The position numbers and the translations under genes are program-made. Below, piece after piece: positions 25,272-33,296 of a stretch of DNA of 64,000 nucleotides. This DNA is from CAZAMB01 sp964486335 (GTDB taxonomy: Bacteria > Planctomycetota > Phycisphaerae > UBA1845). The stretch spans positions 1-64,000 of the forward strand of contig CAZAMB010000018.1 of the NCBI GenBank assembly GCA_964486335.1, read 5' to 3'. The notes beneath the pieces were generated by a model. The model was not told the DNA's origin. It worked only from the letters and a program-made list of their open reading frames with translations, and searched no databases. How positions within the stretch are numbered: the stretch's first letter is position 1; each line of letters opens with the position of its first letter.

Positions 25272-25586
25272 TCAGACCTCGTCTGAAAAGACCTCCGCCC
25301 AGCCGTCATCGCGCGGGTGGCGGATGATGATTTGCGCGATCTGGCCCGGCGCGCCGGTATCCTCGTCGTGGTAGCGAACGTAGATTTCGTTGCCGGGTTG
25401 CAAGGCCGCTTCCACTCCGTTCGGATCGAGCAGACAGCGCACCACACCGCCGAAGATGTGCCCGCCGTAGACCAGCGTCAACATTTCGCCGGACGCGCGA
25501 ACTTCGTCGAGAATGTACCGCCGGTATTCGTCGGGCGGTGGCTCTTCGGGGCGTCGCGTGACGGGGGACAGATCGATTTCGGTCAT
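25272..25586 (-). CDS. Hypothetical 104-residue acidic protein
   Basis: Soluble acidic protein with a beta-rich middle (EMLTLVYGGHIFGGVVRCLLDPNGVE, EIYVRYHDEDTGAPGQIAQIIIRHP). No family is recognised. Its ATG at 25586 comes one base after the stop of the receiver gene (TGACATG), so both are in one transcript and probably coupled. The function is unknown; the link suggests it works with the degenerate receiver. Confidence 0.6.
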   Translation of the reverse strand: MTEIDLSPVTRRPEEPPPDEYRRYILDEVRASGEMLTLVYGGHIFGGVVRCLLDPNGVEAALQPGNEIYVRYHDEDTGAPGQIAQIIIRHPRDDGWAEVFSDEV

Positions 25587-25587
25587 G

Positions 25588-25971
25588 TCAGCCACCCAGC
25601 AGCGCGGCCAGTCGATCGCGCGTCGCGGGACTGGTCAGGGCATCCTTGCCGAAACCGCGTTCCGCGCCGATGGCGACGGCCGCATCCTGCGCGTCGGCGT
25701 AGTTGCTCACCAGCGCGACAGGCGTCGATCGCGTTTCGGCGTCGGACTTGAGTTTCGCGATCAGATCGAGACCCTCCGTCCCGTCGGCGTCGAGGATACG
25801 GTTGACCAGCACGAGGTCGAATCGATCGGCGCGGACGGCCTTGAACGTTTCCTTGGCGGTGGCGGCGCGGCTCGTGGTCGCGCGAAAGACCTCTTGCAAC
25901 ATGCGGCTGATGTTGCCGTGGTCGAAGTCGCACTGGCCGACGATGAGTACGTTCGAAGGGTTCGCATTCAT
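25588..25971 (-). CDS. Degenerate response-regulator receiver domain
   Basis: Single CheY-like domain of 127 residues without output domain. The fold is clear (NVLIVGQCDFDHGNISRML, FDLVLVNRILDADGTEGLDLI, TPVALVSNYADAQDAAVAIGAERGFGKDAL), but the position of the phosphorylated Asp at the end of strand 3 reads N (VLVNRIL in place of the usual VLLDxxM/LP), and one Asp of the acidic pair is also changed (GQCDFD). The Lys of strand 5 is kept (FGKD). It is probably phosphorylation-independent. ATG 25971 (MNANPSNVLIVG) is chosen since receivers start just before strand 1. Confidence 0.75.
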   Translation of the reverse strand: MNANPSNVLIVGQCDFDHGNISRMLQEVFRATTSRAATAKETFKAVRADRFDLVLVNRILDADGTEGLDLIAKLKSDAETRSTPVALVSNYADAQDAAVAIGAERGFGKDALTSPATRDRLAALLGG

Positions 25972-26105
25972 AAACACGGTTCCTGACTTCCCATTCTCGA
26001 TCAATCGAGGGGCGAATCAAGAGGGGCCGGCCGCGCCTACGGCACATCGGGGTACGGGCTGCCAGCGTTTCCCGCCTTGCCCTGCGAAACTATGGTCGAT
26101 GTCGA

Positions 26106-26918
26106 TCAAGTGTAGCGGCCGACTGATTTCGAGAGATTGTCGCACGCCGCGCGTCCGCGCGGGCTGAAGCCCGCGGCTCGCTCCAATAAATGGCTCAAGC
26201 GGTGCCAGCGCCGCTTGCTTTTCAGCGCCGCGACGCCGCCCAGGCAGAGCAACATTAGGGTCGCCGGTTCAGGGACAAAATAAATCCGCCCGCCCGTGAT
26301 CTGGCCGTTGAACGCGCGGAGGTCAACGCGCGGGTCCTGCGTGGTGCCGCGGCCGTACGAGATTGCGGCCCCCCGTGCGGGGTCTGGGTCGTCGGCATTG
26401 AGCACGTCGAGAACAACCGGATAGGCGCCCAAATCCGCAGGCAATGTGATCTGCATGACGCCGACGCGCCTCGCAACCGATTGCGTTAACGGGAAGTCTC
26501 GCAGGGCGGGGTTTAGACCGAGAAAAGTCATTTTGACCAAATTTTCGGAAAAGTCGCTGTCGATGTTCCAGAGATCGCCGCACGCTGCGGGATCGCCGCT
26601 GCACTGGCTGAGCGAGCTGAAATCCCAGAAGTAGATGTCACCGACGTCCGTGCCGGGGTGAGTAAGCACCGGCGCAATCCGGATCGCTGGTGACGAATCC
26701 GCTAAGTCAAATTGAAAAAAGCGAGCCCGAAAAGTTGCAGGACCATTCGCGTCGAGTTGGGCGAAGACGTCGACGTTGAAGGTCAAGCTGGACGGGTTTG
26801 CGATGTCGTACGGTCCCAGACTGGATGGAACCAGCCAAATGACCACACCCGCATCAGTGTGCGTCGCCCAGACCATGACGAGAACCGCAAACAACCGGTG
26901 TGATCGGCGAAGCAACAT
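26106..26918 (-). CDS. PEP-CTERM protein with read-through C-terminus
   Basis: Exported protein of 270 residues, paralogue of the next gene. Signal peptide MLLRRSHRLFAVLVMVWATHTDAG, a beta-rich body (THPGTDVGDIYFWDFSS, CSGDPAACGDLWNIDSDF), then the PEP-CTERM sorting tail VPEPATLMLLCLGGVAALKSKRR recognised by exosortase. Normal family members end at the basic cluster, but here the frame runs on for about 30 residues through the REP-like palindrome at 26158-26175, so the original stop seems lost. Whether sorting still works is unclear. AAGGTGACC precedes ATG 26918. Shares TTHPGTDVGDI-type and SGDPAACGDLW blocks with 27108-27818. Confidence 0.8.
   Translation of the reverse strand: MLLRRSHRLFAVLVMVWATHTDAGVVIWLVPSSLGPYDIANPSSLTFNVDVFAQLDANGPATFRARFFQFDLADSSPAIRIAPVLTHPGTDVGDIYFWDFSSLSQCSGDPAACGDLWNIDSDFSENLVKMTFLGLNPALRDFPLTQSVARRVGVMQITLPADLGAYPVVLDVLNADDPDPARGAAISYGRGTTQDPRVDLRAFNGQITGGRIYFVPEPATLMLLCLGGVAALKSKRRWHRLSHLLERAAGFSPRGRAACDNLSKSVGRYT
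26158..26175. repeat. REP-like palindrome CGCGGGCT-GA-AGCCCGCG
   Basis: Perfect 8-bp arms with the GA centre shared with 2410-2427, but AA to GG and TT to CC changes on the two arms compensate each other. It lies inside the 3' end of the PEP-CTERM gene. The flank GGCTCGCT is shared with the copy near 16270. Confidence 0.7.
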
Positions 26919-27036
26919 GAGGTCACCTTCTTGGACGATGCCGCCGGTGATCTGCCGCCCCCGCTGGAATGCCGATCCGCCCGGCGGCCTATTGCCGCCT
27001 GCCAAATTATAGTCCGGTCCGATAGCGCTTGCGCGC

Positions 27037-27070
27037 AAAAAAAACCGGGCGACCCGTGAAGGCCGCCCGG
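27037..27070 (-). terminator. Rho-independent terminator of the upstream PEP-CTERM gene
   Basis: On the minus strand CCGGGCG (27070-27064) pairs with CGCCCGG (27051-27045) and is followed by eight Ts. It sits directly after the stop of the gene at 27108-27818, so the second paralogue needs its own promoter or read-through. Confidence 0.85.
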
Positions 27071-27107
27071 CGGAGTATGCTGATGAGGTAGTTGGCTTGT
27101 TCGACGC

Positions 27108-27818
27108 TTAGGCCGTCTTGCGACGACGGATCGCCGCCGCGACGCCACCCAGACCGAGCAACATCAAAGTCGCCGGCTCGGGGATGACGACGAAGCGAGC
27201 CTGGCCGCCCGTCATGCCGCCGGTGAACGCCCGCAGGTCAACGCGGGGATCCGGCGTCGTGCCGAAGCCGTAGGTGAGCGCACCGCCCTTGTTGGGGTCC
27301 TGCTCGCCAGCATTGAGCACGTCGAGCAGATATTCGCCTTGAACGGCGGGCAGCGTGATGGTCATCACGCCGACGCGCTTGGCAGCGGCTTGCGTCAACG
27401 TGATCTGGCGCGAGCTGCTCGTGGTCAAACCGGTGTAGGTGATGTTAGCAACCTTGTCGCCAAGGTCGCTATCGATGAACCAGAGATCGCCGCAGGCCGC
27501 GGGATCGCCGCTGCACGTCGGCGTTGAGCCGAAATCCCAGAAGAAAATGTCGCCGACATCCGTACCCGGGTGCGTCGACGCACCAGAGATGCCGATGCCC
27601 GGCGATGAGTTGTTCATGTCGAGCGTCAACAAGCGAACCCGGAAGCTCGCCGGACCAGCGCCGTCGATCTGCGCCATGACGTCAACATTGAACGTCTCGC
27701 CGCCATTGTAAACGCCGCCAACACCGGGGTTAGCAGGAACCAAACTCACGGCCACGCCGGCATTCGCCACCGTCGCCATCGCCATCACCGCACAGAGAGC
27801 CAATCCACGTCGAAACAT
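27108..27818 (-). CDS. PEP-CTERM protein
   Basis: Exported protein of 236 residues. Signal peptide MFRRGLALCAVMAMATVANAG, a beta-sandwich-like body (FNVDVMAQIDGAGPASFRVRLL, THPGTDVGDIFFWDFGS, CSGDPAACGDLWFIDSDLG), and a C-terminal PEP-CTERM tail VIPEPATLMLLGLGGVAAAIRRRKTA: PEP motif, hydrophobic helix, basic end. Exosortase is expected to cut and anchor or export it; none is encoded in this window. GAGGAGG lies close before the ATG. A promoter (28057-28029) and a 9-bp hairpin (27918-27936) precede it; a terminator follows. The adjacent gene is a tandem paralogue. Confidence 0.88.
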   Translation of the reverse strand: MFRRGLALCAVMAMATVANAGVAVSLVPANPGVGGVYNGGETFNVDVMAQIDGAGPASFRVRLLTLDMNNSSPGIGISGASTHPGTDVGDIFFWDFGSTPTCSGDPAACGDLWFIDSDLGDKVANITYTGLTTSSSRQITLTQAAAKRVGVMTITLPAVQGEYLLDVLNAGEQDPNKGGALTYGFGTTPDPRVDLRAFTGGMTGGQARFVVIPEPATLMLLGLGGVAAAIRRRKTA

Positions 27819-27917
27819 TACCTCTACCTCCTCACAAACAAGTCCTGTCGACCCAGTTCACCCGGAAAAGTCGTTTGATAACTGGGACGACCCTTCCCCT
27901 CATTTTTTCTGGTGTGT

Positions 27918-27936
27918 GCTCGGCACCGTGCCGAGC
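27918..27936 (-). repeat. 9-bp palindrome in the PEP-CTERM leader
   Basis: GCTCGGCAC and GTGCCGAGC with one central base. On the minus strand it lies in the untranslated leader about 100 bases before the ATG. No T-run follows, so it is not a terminator; it could stabilise the mRNA, bind a dimeric regulator, or be another dispersed repeat. Confidence 0.5.
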
Positions 27937-28028
27937 GGGCGGGTTACCCCTCCCCACAACACACGCTCTTGCGGACCTACCCCGATTGGCACTCGCCCGC
28001 AAGGCAGCCTGCGCTGCATTCATGGCTA

Positions 28029-28057
28029 ATTTAAGCGAGGCACCCGGTCGGAGTCAA
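28029..28057 (-). promoter_or_regulatory. Sigma-70-type promoter of the PEP-CTERM gene
   Basis: On the minus strand TTGACT (28057-28052), a 17-base spacer and TTAAAT (28034-28029). Transcription would start near 28022, giving a leader of about 200 bases with a 9-bp hairpin. Confidence 0.55.
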
Positions 28058-28339
28058 GTGACTGAGGTTTGTTTTGTGACTTTTTTTTGCGGAAACAAAC
28101 GCCCGATAATACAAATGACCTGATTGCGAAACATGGGGGGTTTGAGCTTGGACGACCTCCGTGGATTGGAAAACCTTTCCCAAAGCGGTTCACGAGTCGT
28201 TTTTTGGCAGGGTGAAAGGGACTGAACCGGACAAAAAACAGGGCAAAGAGGGTTGACGGAGAGAAATGAGGACCTCGGCATGGGAATTGCACGTTACTTA
28301 TCGGCGTGGCTTGTTCGCGGGCGTCTCCGGGAGAATGGC

Positions 28340-29833
28340 ATGAAACGATGTATTATCCTTCTCGGCATCGTGTGCGCGGTGAGTGTTGCTCGCGCCCAAT
28401 CGGAACAATCGGCCTTGGAACACCCGAAGCAGGCACAACAAGACCCGCCCGTCGCGGCGGAACAGCAGATTGAAGCCGAGCCGCCGTCGAAGGAGGCTGC
28501 GCCGAAAAAGGCGCCGAAATACCTTGGATTACGCTATGACGAGGACTTCAGCTACCTCGACGGCCCGGAGGATTCGTATGGGCGCGACTTCTTCGATCCG
28601 ATCAAGAACATTCACTTCGGCGATGACTGGCGATTGACGCTGGGTGGAGAGTTTCGGTTTCGCATGGAGGCCGAGACGAACAAGGCGTTCGGCGCCACGG
28701 AGCCAGCACAGGATACGTTTACCCTGTTTCGCTATTTTATCCATGCGGACCTTCGGTATAGGAAGCTGTTTCGTGTTTTCGCGCAGGGGGTTGCGGCGTT
28801 TGACGAAGACCGGGACCTGGCACTGCGTCCGATCGACGAAAACCGTTGGGACGCACATCAGTTGTTCTTCGACGTGCGCGTTCTTGGGGAGGAGAACCCG
28901 TTGACGCTGCGGGTTGGGCGTCAGGAGCTTTTGTACGGCAATGAACGGCTGGTTTCGCCGCTGGAATGGGTTAACGTTCGGCGGCGGTTCGATGGCGTCA
29001 AACTATTCGCGCACACCGAACAATGGGACGTGGATTTCTGGTATGTCAAGCCCGTCTTAGTGCAGCGGAAACAGCGCGATCGGTACGATGAGGACGTTGA
29101 TTTTTACGGCGGGTACGTCACCTACAAGGGAATTCCGCGGCATGGCGTTGACGTATACGCTTTTGCGATCGATGACACCGGAAACGCGCGAAACCCCAAC
29201 GGCAAACGAGGCGACCGAAACATCTATACGCTCGGTTCGCGGTTTTGGGGCAAGACGGCCGATTTCGATTATGAAGCGGAATTGGCCGGACAGTGGGGGC
29301 ACTGGGCGGGCGACACGGTGCAGGCTTGGAGTTGGTCGCTGGACGGCGGATACACGTTTGAGAATGTGGCCTGGAAGCCTCGATTGGGGACCGGGTTTGA
29401 CTGGGCCAGCGGCGATGAGAAGCCGACCGACGGCAAAGTTGGGACGTTTGATCAACTGTTTCCGTTGGGACACAAGTACCTGGGATACCTCGATCTCGTG
29501 GGTCGTCAGAACATCACGGCGTGGAATGCAAACCTTTCGGCGTGGCCGGTAGCGAAGAAAGTGAAGGCGGGGCTGTGGTATCACGTGTTCTGGGTGACGG
29601 ATGATCGGGATGCGCTGTACAACGCGGGTGGAGGCGTCGTTCGACGCGACCCGACGGGCGCCGCGGGACGCGAGGTGGGCCACGAGGTGGATGTGACGCT
29701 CACCTGGAAGATTGACCGGCATTCGGACCTGTTGATCGGATGGTCGCATCTTTGGGACAGTGATTTCATCATTCAAACGGGCAGCAGCGAAGACGCGGAC
29801 ATGCTGTATGTGCAATACGCGTATCGGTTTTAA
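28340..29833 (+). CDS. Outer-membrane beta-barrel protein, alginate_exp-type
   Basis: Outer-membrane porin-like protein of 497 residues. Signal peptide MKRCIILLGIVCAVSVARAQ, then a Pro/Glu/Lys-rich spacer (about 20-60), then the domain of the AlgE-like alginate export family: WRLTLGGEFRFRMEAE, FTLFRYFIHADLRYRKLFRVFAQG, LRVGRQELLYGNERLVSPLEW, RRFDGVKLF and alternating amphipathic strands to a final aromatic residue (YVQYAYRF). A role in sugar or polysaccharide passage is inferred from the family only; in planctomycetes such proteins are general porin candidates. GGGAGA precedes ATG 28340. The gene stands alone. Confidence 0.82.
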   Translation: MKRCIILLGIVCAVSVARAQSEQSALEHPKQAQQDPPVAAEQQIEAEPPSKEAAPKKAPKYLGLRYDEDFSYLDGPEDSYGRDFFDPIKNIHFGDDWRLTLGGEFRFRMEAETNKAFGATEPAQDTFTLFRYFIHADLRYRKLFRVFAQGVAAFDEDRDLALRPIDENRWDAHQLFFDVRVLGEENPLTLRVGRQELLYGNERLVSPLEWVNVRRRFDGVKLFAHTEQWDVDFWYVKPVLVQRKQRDRYDEDVDFYGGYVTYKGIPRHGVDVYAFAIDDTGNARNPNGKRGDRNIYTLGSRFWGKTADFDYEAELAGQWGHWAGDTVQAWSWSLDGGYTFENVAWKPRLGTGFDWASGDEKPTDGKVGTFDQLFPLGHKYLGYLDLVGRQNITAWNANLSAWPVAKKVKAGLWYHVFWVTDDRDALYNAGGGVVRRDPTGAAGREVGHEVDVTLTWKIDRHSDLLIGWSHLWDSDFIIQTGSSEDADMLYVQYAYRF

Positions 29834-29926
29834 GCAGAGGAACTCCGAAACGTGCGAGTGATTCGGTGCGCTCGATTCGCGGGTTTCAAGGGACACAGTC
29901 AACGATCGGGTGATTGGGAGAAACTC

Positions 29927-30115
29927 ATGAAAAAGTGCTGGAAGCGGTGGATGATGCTGGTGGCGATCAGTGGATCGGTTTCGACAACGTATTCGTGCGG
30001 GACGCTGGTGGCGCAGTCGTTTCGGGACGCGGCGATCGACGGCGCGGCGGCCGCAGTGGAGGATTGGTCGAACAGTCTGCTGGATGCGTGGTTTGGGGCC
30101 GGGCAGGATGGATGA
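29927..30115 (+). CDS. Small exported protein (62 residues)
   Basis: Starts MKKCWKRWMMLVAISGSVSTTYSCGTLVAQ: basic start, hydrophobic stretch and S-C-G that may be a lipobox or a signal-peptidase site, then a short acidic, Ala-rich amphipathic end (DGAAAAVEDWSNSLLDAWFG). GGGAG is seven bases before ATG 29927, which is why a start here is favoured over the longer open frame from 29852. The function is unknown. It follows the porin gene after about 90 bases and may be cotranscribed. Confidence 0.6.
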   Translation: MKKCWKRWMMLVAISGSVSTTYSCGTLVAQSFRDAAIDGAAAAVEDWSNSLLDAWFGAGQDG

Positions 30116-30156
30116 TTCGTGCGCCGACCGGCGCGGCATCGCAAGCGAGTGGTTCG

Positions 30157-30600
30157 TCAAAACGGTCGTTTCATTCGTTCCAGGGTCGGTTCGTGGGGTT
30201 TGTAATCTTCCCAATAGGTTGATCCTCGCAACTTTTTGCGGAGGGGATCGCCCAGCCGCACGATGAATGAAAAGACCGGCAGCAACAAGACGAACAGCAA
30301 CGTCAGCATGACCGTCGACATGGCTACCCCGACGGGAACGGTGGCGGTCATCCACGCGACGTAGATGGTTCGGGTCGCCGGAACCGACGATTTCGAGATG
30401 ACGAACAAGGTTGCGCCCAGGCCGACGAGCGCGATGGCAAGGACCTGCGCCGAGGCGTCTCTCCAGGCGAGGATGGACGCGTCCGCTTTCAGTGCGGCGA
30501 TGATCCAAAGCGCCGCAGCGAGACCGCTGAAACCGAGGAGCATGGCCGAACCGAATCGGGCCAATTCGACGTGTGTCGGGTTTCGATTGACGGTGAACAT
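30157..30600 (-). CDS. SxtJ-like small membrane protein
   Basis: Membrane protein of 147 residues with four hydrophobic segments (about 19-38, 49-66, 78-95, 98-115) and a basic C-terminus FIVRLGDPLRKKLRGSTYWEDYKP that resembles the SxtJ family signature (DPLRR-kl). Function unknown in the family. It is the last gene of the ketosynthase operon, 36 bases after fabF, on the same strand. Confidence 0.6.
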   Translation of the reverse strand: MFTVNRNPTHVELARFGSAMLLGFSGLAAALWIIAALKADASILAWRDASAQVLAIALVGLGATLFVISKSSVPATRTIYVAWMTATVPVGVAMSTVMLTLLFVLLLPVFSFIVRLGDPLRKKLRGSTYWEDYKPHEPTLERMKRPF

Positions 30601-30636
30601 TTCTGGCGACTAAACCCTTCGCATGTCTACTTTAAC

Positions 30637-31944
30637 TCAGTCAGCTTTCCACGCCTTGACGGCCAGGGTGTCGTTTTGTCCTCCGAAACCGAAGGAGTTG
30701 GAAAGGCAGGCGCGGACGTTCATTTTTCGAGCTTTGTTGGGCACATAATCGAGGTCGCAATTCGGGTCGGGAGTTGAGTAGTTGATCGTCGGCGGAACGA
30801 CGCCGTCGCGGATTGCGAGCACGCACGTGATCAACTCGACCGCGCCGGCGGCGGCGATGAGGTGGCCGACCATGCTCTTGATGCTGCTGATGGCGACGTT
30901 TTTCGCGTTGTCGCCGAAGACGCCGCGAATGGCGAGGGTCTCGATCTTGTCGTTTTCCTCGGTTCCGGTCCCGTGGGCGGAGACGTAGTCGATGTCGGCG
31001 GGCTGAAGACCGGCGCTGTGGAGTGCGCGGCGCATGGCAGCAATGGCGCCGCGGCCATCCTCGTGAATGTCGGTGATGCGAAACGCGTCGGCGGTGGAGC
31101 CGTAGCCGACGATTTCGGCGAGGATGTTCGCATTGCGTCGGCGGGCGTGTTCGAGTTCCTCGAGAATGAGGATGCCGGAACCCTCGCCGAGGACGAAGCC
31201 GTCGCGCGAGCGGTCGAAGGGGCGCGACGCGGTCAAACAGGAGTCGTTGCGAGTGGACAATGCGGTGAGGCGGCTGAACCCGGTGACGCCGAGCGGGTGA
31301 ATCATGCTGTGCGTTCCGCCGGAGATCATGGCGTCGGCATCGCCATATTGGATGACGCGGGTGGCTTCTCCGATGGCCTGGGTGCTGGCGGCGCAGGCGG
31401 TGAGAGTGTTGATGTTGGGACCTTCGGCGCGGAACTGGACCGCCAAATGCCCGCCGGCGAGATTGGGATCCTGCTCGAGTTCCCTGGATGCATCAAGGAC
31501 ACGAAGGGCGGTGTCCGCCCACCGGATGGTATCGAGAGGAATGGATTCACCTCGTTCGTTGCGACAACCGGCGAGGGCGGCCTGAGCGAAGGGCGTAAAG
31601 TCGAGCGGACCTTCGCCGCCGCCGAGATAGACGCCGATGCGGGTACGGTCGAGCGGATCGGCGTTGTTCAGTCCGGCGTTGGCCCAGGCGCGGGAAGCGG
31701 CCGCGAGGGCAAATCGACTGTTGCGGCTTGCGCCAAGGTGGCGCTCGGCGTCTTGGCCGAGAAAATCGGCGAGGTTGAAATCGGCGACCTGTGCGGAGAA
31801 CGAAGTCGGGAAAGCGCTTGCGTCGAAGATGGTCGTCGGTGCGACGCCGCAATCGCCTGCGAGCATTCGCTTCCAGACGGAGTCGATGTCGTTGCCGAGG
31901 GGAGTGACCCAGCCCATGCCGGTGATGACGACGCGACGCTGCAT
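30637..31944 (-). CDS. fabF: Beta-ketoacyl-ACP synthase II (FabF-like)
   Basis: Condensing enzyme of 435 residues that extends an acyl chain with malonyl-ACP. Thiolase-fold; the catalytic triad is complete: Cys in LTACAASTQAIGEA, His in YVSAHGTGTEEND, and Lys/His in SIKSMVGHLIAAAGAVEL. Start VVITGMGWVTPLG is typical. Two bases separate it from the preceding ketosynthase-like gene, which lacks the histidines, so the pair probably forms a heterodimer like KS/CLF of type II polyketide and aryl-polyene systems. No acyl carrier protein is encoded nearby. Confidence 0.9.
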   Translation of the reverse strand: MQRRVVITGMGWVTPLGNDIDSVWKRMLAGDCGVAPTTIFDASAFPTSFSAQVADFNLADFLGQDAERHLGASRNSRFALAAASRAWANAGLNNADPLDRTRIGVYLGGGEGPLDFTPFAQAALAGCRNERGESIPLDTIRWADTALRVLDASRELEQDPNLAGGHLAVQFRAEGPNINTLTACAASTQAIGEATRVIQYGDADAMISGGTHSMIHPLGVTGFSRLTALSTRNDSCLTASRPFDRSRDGFVLGEGSGILILEELEHARRRNANILAEIVGYGSTADAFRITDIHEDGRGAIAAMRRALHSAGLQPADIDYVSAHGTGTEENDKIETLAIRGVFGDNAKNVAISSIKSMVGHLIAAAGAVELITCVLAIRDGVVPPTINYSTPDPNCDLDYVPNKARKMNVRACLSNSFGFGGQNDTLAVKAWKAD

Positions 31945-31946
31945 GG

Positions 31947-33287
31947 TTAGTTTTCCACCTTTCGAATGACGAGGGCCGCGGTCTGGCCGCCGGCGAGGGC
32001 GTAAGCGGCGGTGACGGCGGTGTTGATCCGGGCGTCCCTGGGATCGTCGCGCACAAACTGAAACCGGGCGGTTGGCGCTGGAGGCGACGTGTTGAGGGAC
32101 GGCGGCACGGTGTTTTGTGAGAGGGCCAAGACGGTGGCGGCGAAGTCGATGGCGCCGGTGCCCGCGCCATTGATGCCGAGCGAACCGCGAGTCGTCAAGG
32201 CGGGGATGGCGGCGAGCTTGTCGCCAAAAACCGATGTCCAGGCGGCGGATTCTGCGGCGTCGAAAGCGGCGGCGCCCGTGCCGAACGGATTGACCAGACC
32301 AACGCTGTCGGGCGTCGTGCCCGCGTCGGCGAGAGCTTTTTGCAGAGCCATCGCCGTCGCGCGACCTGTGGGGTCGGGATGCGACCAGGAGTTCACGTTG
32401 CAGGCCGCGCCGAAGCCGACGAGTTCCGCGTAGATCTTTGCGCCCCGAGCCCGCGCGTGGTCGAGCGATTCGAGGATTGCGAGTCCGCCGCCCTCGGCGG
32501 GAATGGACCCGGCGGCATCGACAGCGAACGGCCGCGAGGCGCGTTCGGGTGTGTCATTGTCCGACGTATTGACGCGACCGAAGAGCAGGGGACGGGTCAT
32601 GGCCATCGGATTGGTCTTGCTCTCCGCACCGCCGCAGATGCAGACGTCGGCGTCGCCGCGGGCGATAGTGCGAAAGGCTTCGCCGATGGCGAGGTGGCTC
32701 GATGCCTCGGAACAGGTGATCGTGTTGGACGGGGCCTGCGCGTCGTGCACGATGGTGACGTGGCAGGCGAGCATGTTGGGTAGGAACTTCAGCAACCACA
32801 GAGGCGTGAGGTTGTTCATGCCCTCGGTGCCCCAGCGTTTTAAGTCGAATTGGCCAGTGTTGTCGGCGGCAGAGGCAAGCGCGCCGGCGAGTTCACCAAG
32901 GTCAGCGCAAATCAGACCGGCGCCGATGTTGGCGCCGAATCGGGTGCTGTCGACGTTGGGCGGGCCGGCGTGTTCGCCGCGATCGATGATGCACTTGGTG
33001 ACGAGCTTCGCGTCGGTGACGGCGTGGTAGGCACAGACGACAGCGATCGTGATGTCGCGGGCCATGACCTTGGCGCTTTTACGATAACCCTTGGGGATGT
33101 AGTCGCCGAGCTGGAAATCGGGCAGTTCGCCGGCGATTTGGACGGGCAGGCCCGACGGGTCGAACGCCGCGACGCGGCGGATTCCGCAGCGGCGTTGGAG
33201 GAGGCCCTCCCAAAAGGCGTCGATGCCGATGCCGATCGGCGAAGCAACCCCCAGTCCGGTGATGACGACTCGATGTTTACCTGCCAT
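31947..33287 (-). CDS. Ketosynthase-like protein lacking both catalytic histidines
   Basis: Thiolase-fold protein of 446 residues with the N-terminus VVITGLGVASPIGIGIDAFW and a Cys at the nucleophile position (NTITCSEASSHLAIGEA). The first His motif (HGTGT) reads NPFGTGAA and the second (KS-xx-GH-xx-GAAG) reads TRGSLGINGAGTGAID, so both histidines and the Lys are gone. It probably cannot do normal Claisen condensation and may be a chain-length-factor-like partner of the adjacent FabF; unlike classical CLF it keeps Cys. It is encoded nine bases after the small protein and two bases before fabF. Confidence 0.8.
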   Translation of the reverse strand: MAGKHRVVITGLGVASPIGIGIDAFWEGLLQRRCGIRRVAAFDPSGLPVQIAGELPDFQLGDYIPKGYRKSAKVMARDITIAVVCAYHAVTDAKLVTKCIIDRGEHAGPPNVDSTRFGANIGAGLICADLGELAGALASAADNTGQFDLKRWGTEGMNNLTPLWLLKFLPNMLACHVTIVHDAQAPSNTITCSEASSHLAIGEAFRTIARGDADVCICGGAESKTNPMAMTRPLLFGRVNTSDNDTPERASRPFAVDAAGSIPAEGGGLAILESLDHARARGAKIYAELVGFGAACNVNSWSHPDPTGRATAMALQKALADAGTTPDSVGLVNPFGTGAAAFDAAESAAWTSVFGDKLAAIPALTTRGSLGINGAGTGAIDFAATVLALSQNTVPPSLNTSPPAPTARFQFVRDDPRDARINTAVTAAYALAGGQTAALVIRKVEN

Positions 33288-33296
33288 TGATCTCGG

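Larger units (their letters stand above)
27819..28339. other. Divergent intergenic region between PEP-CTERM and porin genes
   Basis: 521 bases without a gene. It holds the minus-strand promoter and leader hairpin of the PEP-CTERM gene. A plus-strand promoter for the beta-barrel gene is expected here; TAATAC near 28110 is a possible -10 but no matching -35 is convincing. Shortly before 28340 GGGAGA forms the ribosome-binding site. Confidence 0.55.

Noticed and set aside
29057..30508. 483-codon minus-strand open frame
   Set aside because: It overlaps the beta-barrel gene in antisense and shows no recognisable domain.
30862..31950. 362-codon plus-strand open frame
   Set aside because: It is antisense to fabF and consists of Gly/Val/Asp-rich sequence typical for the mirror of a GC-rich gene.
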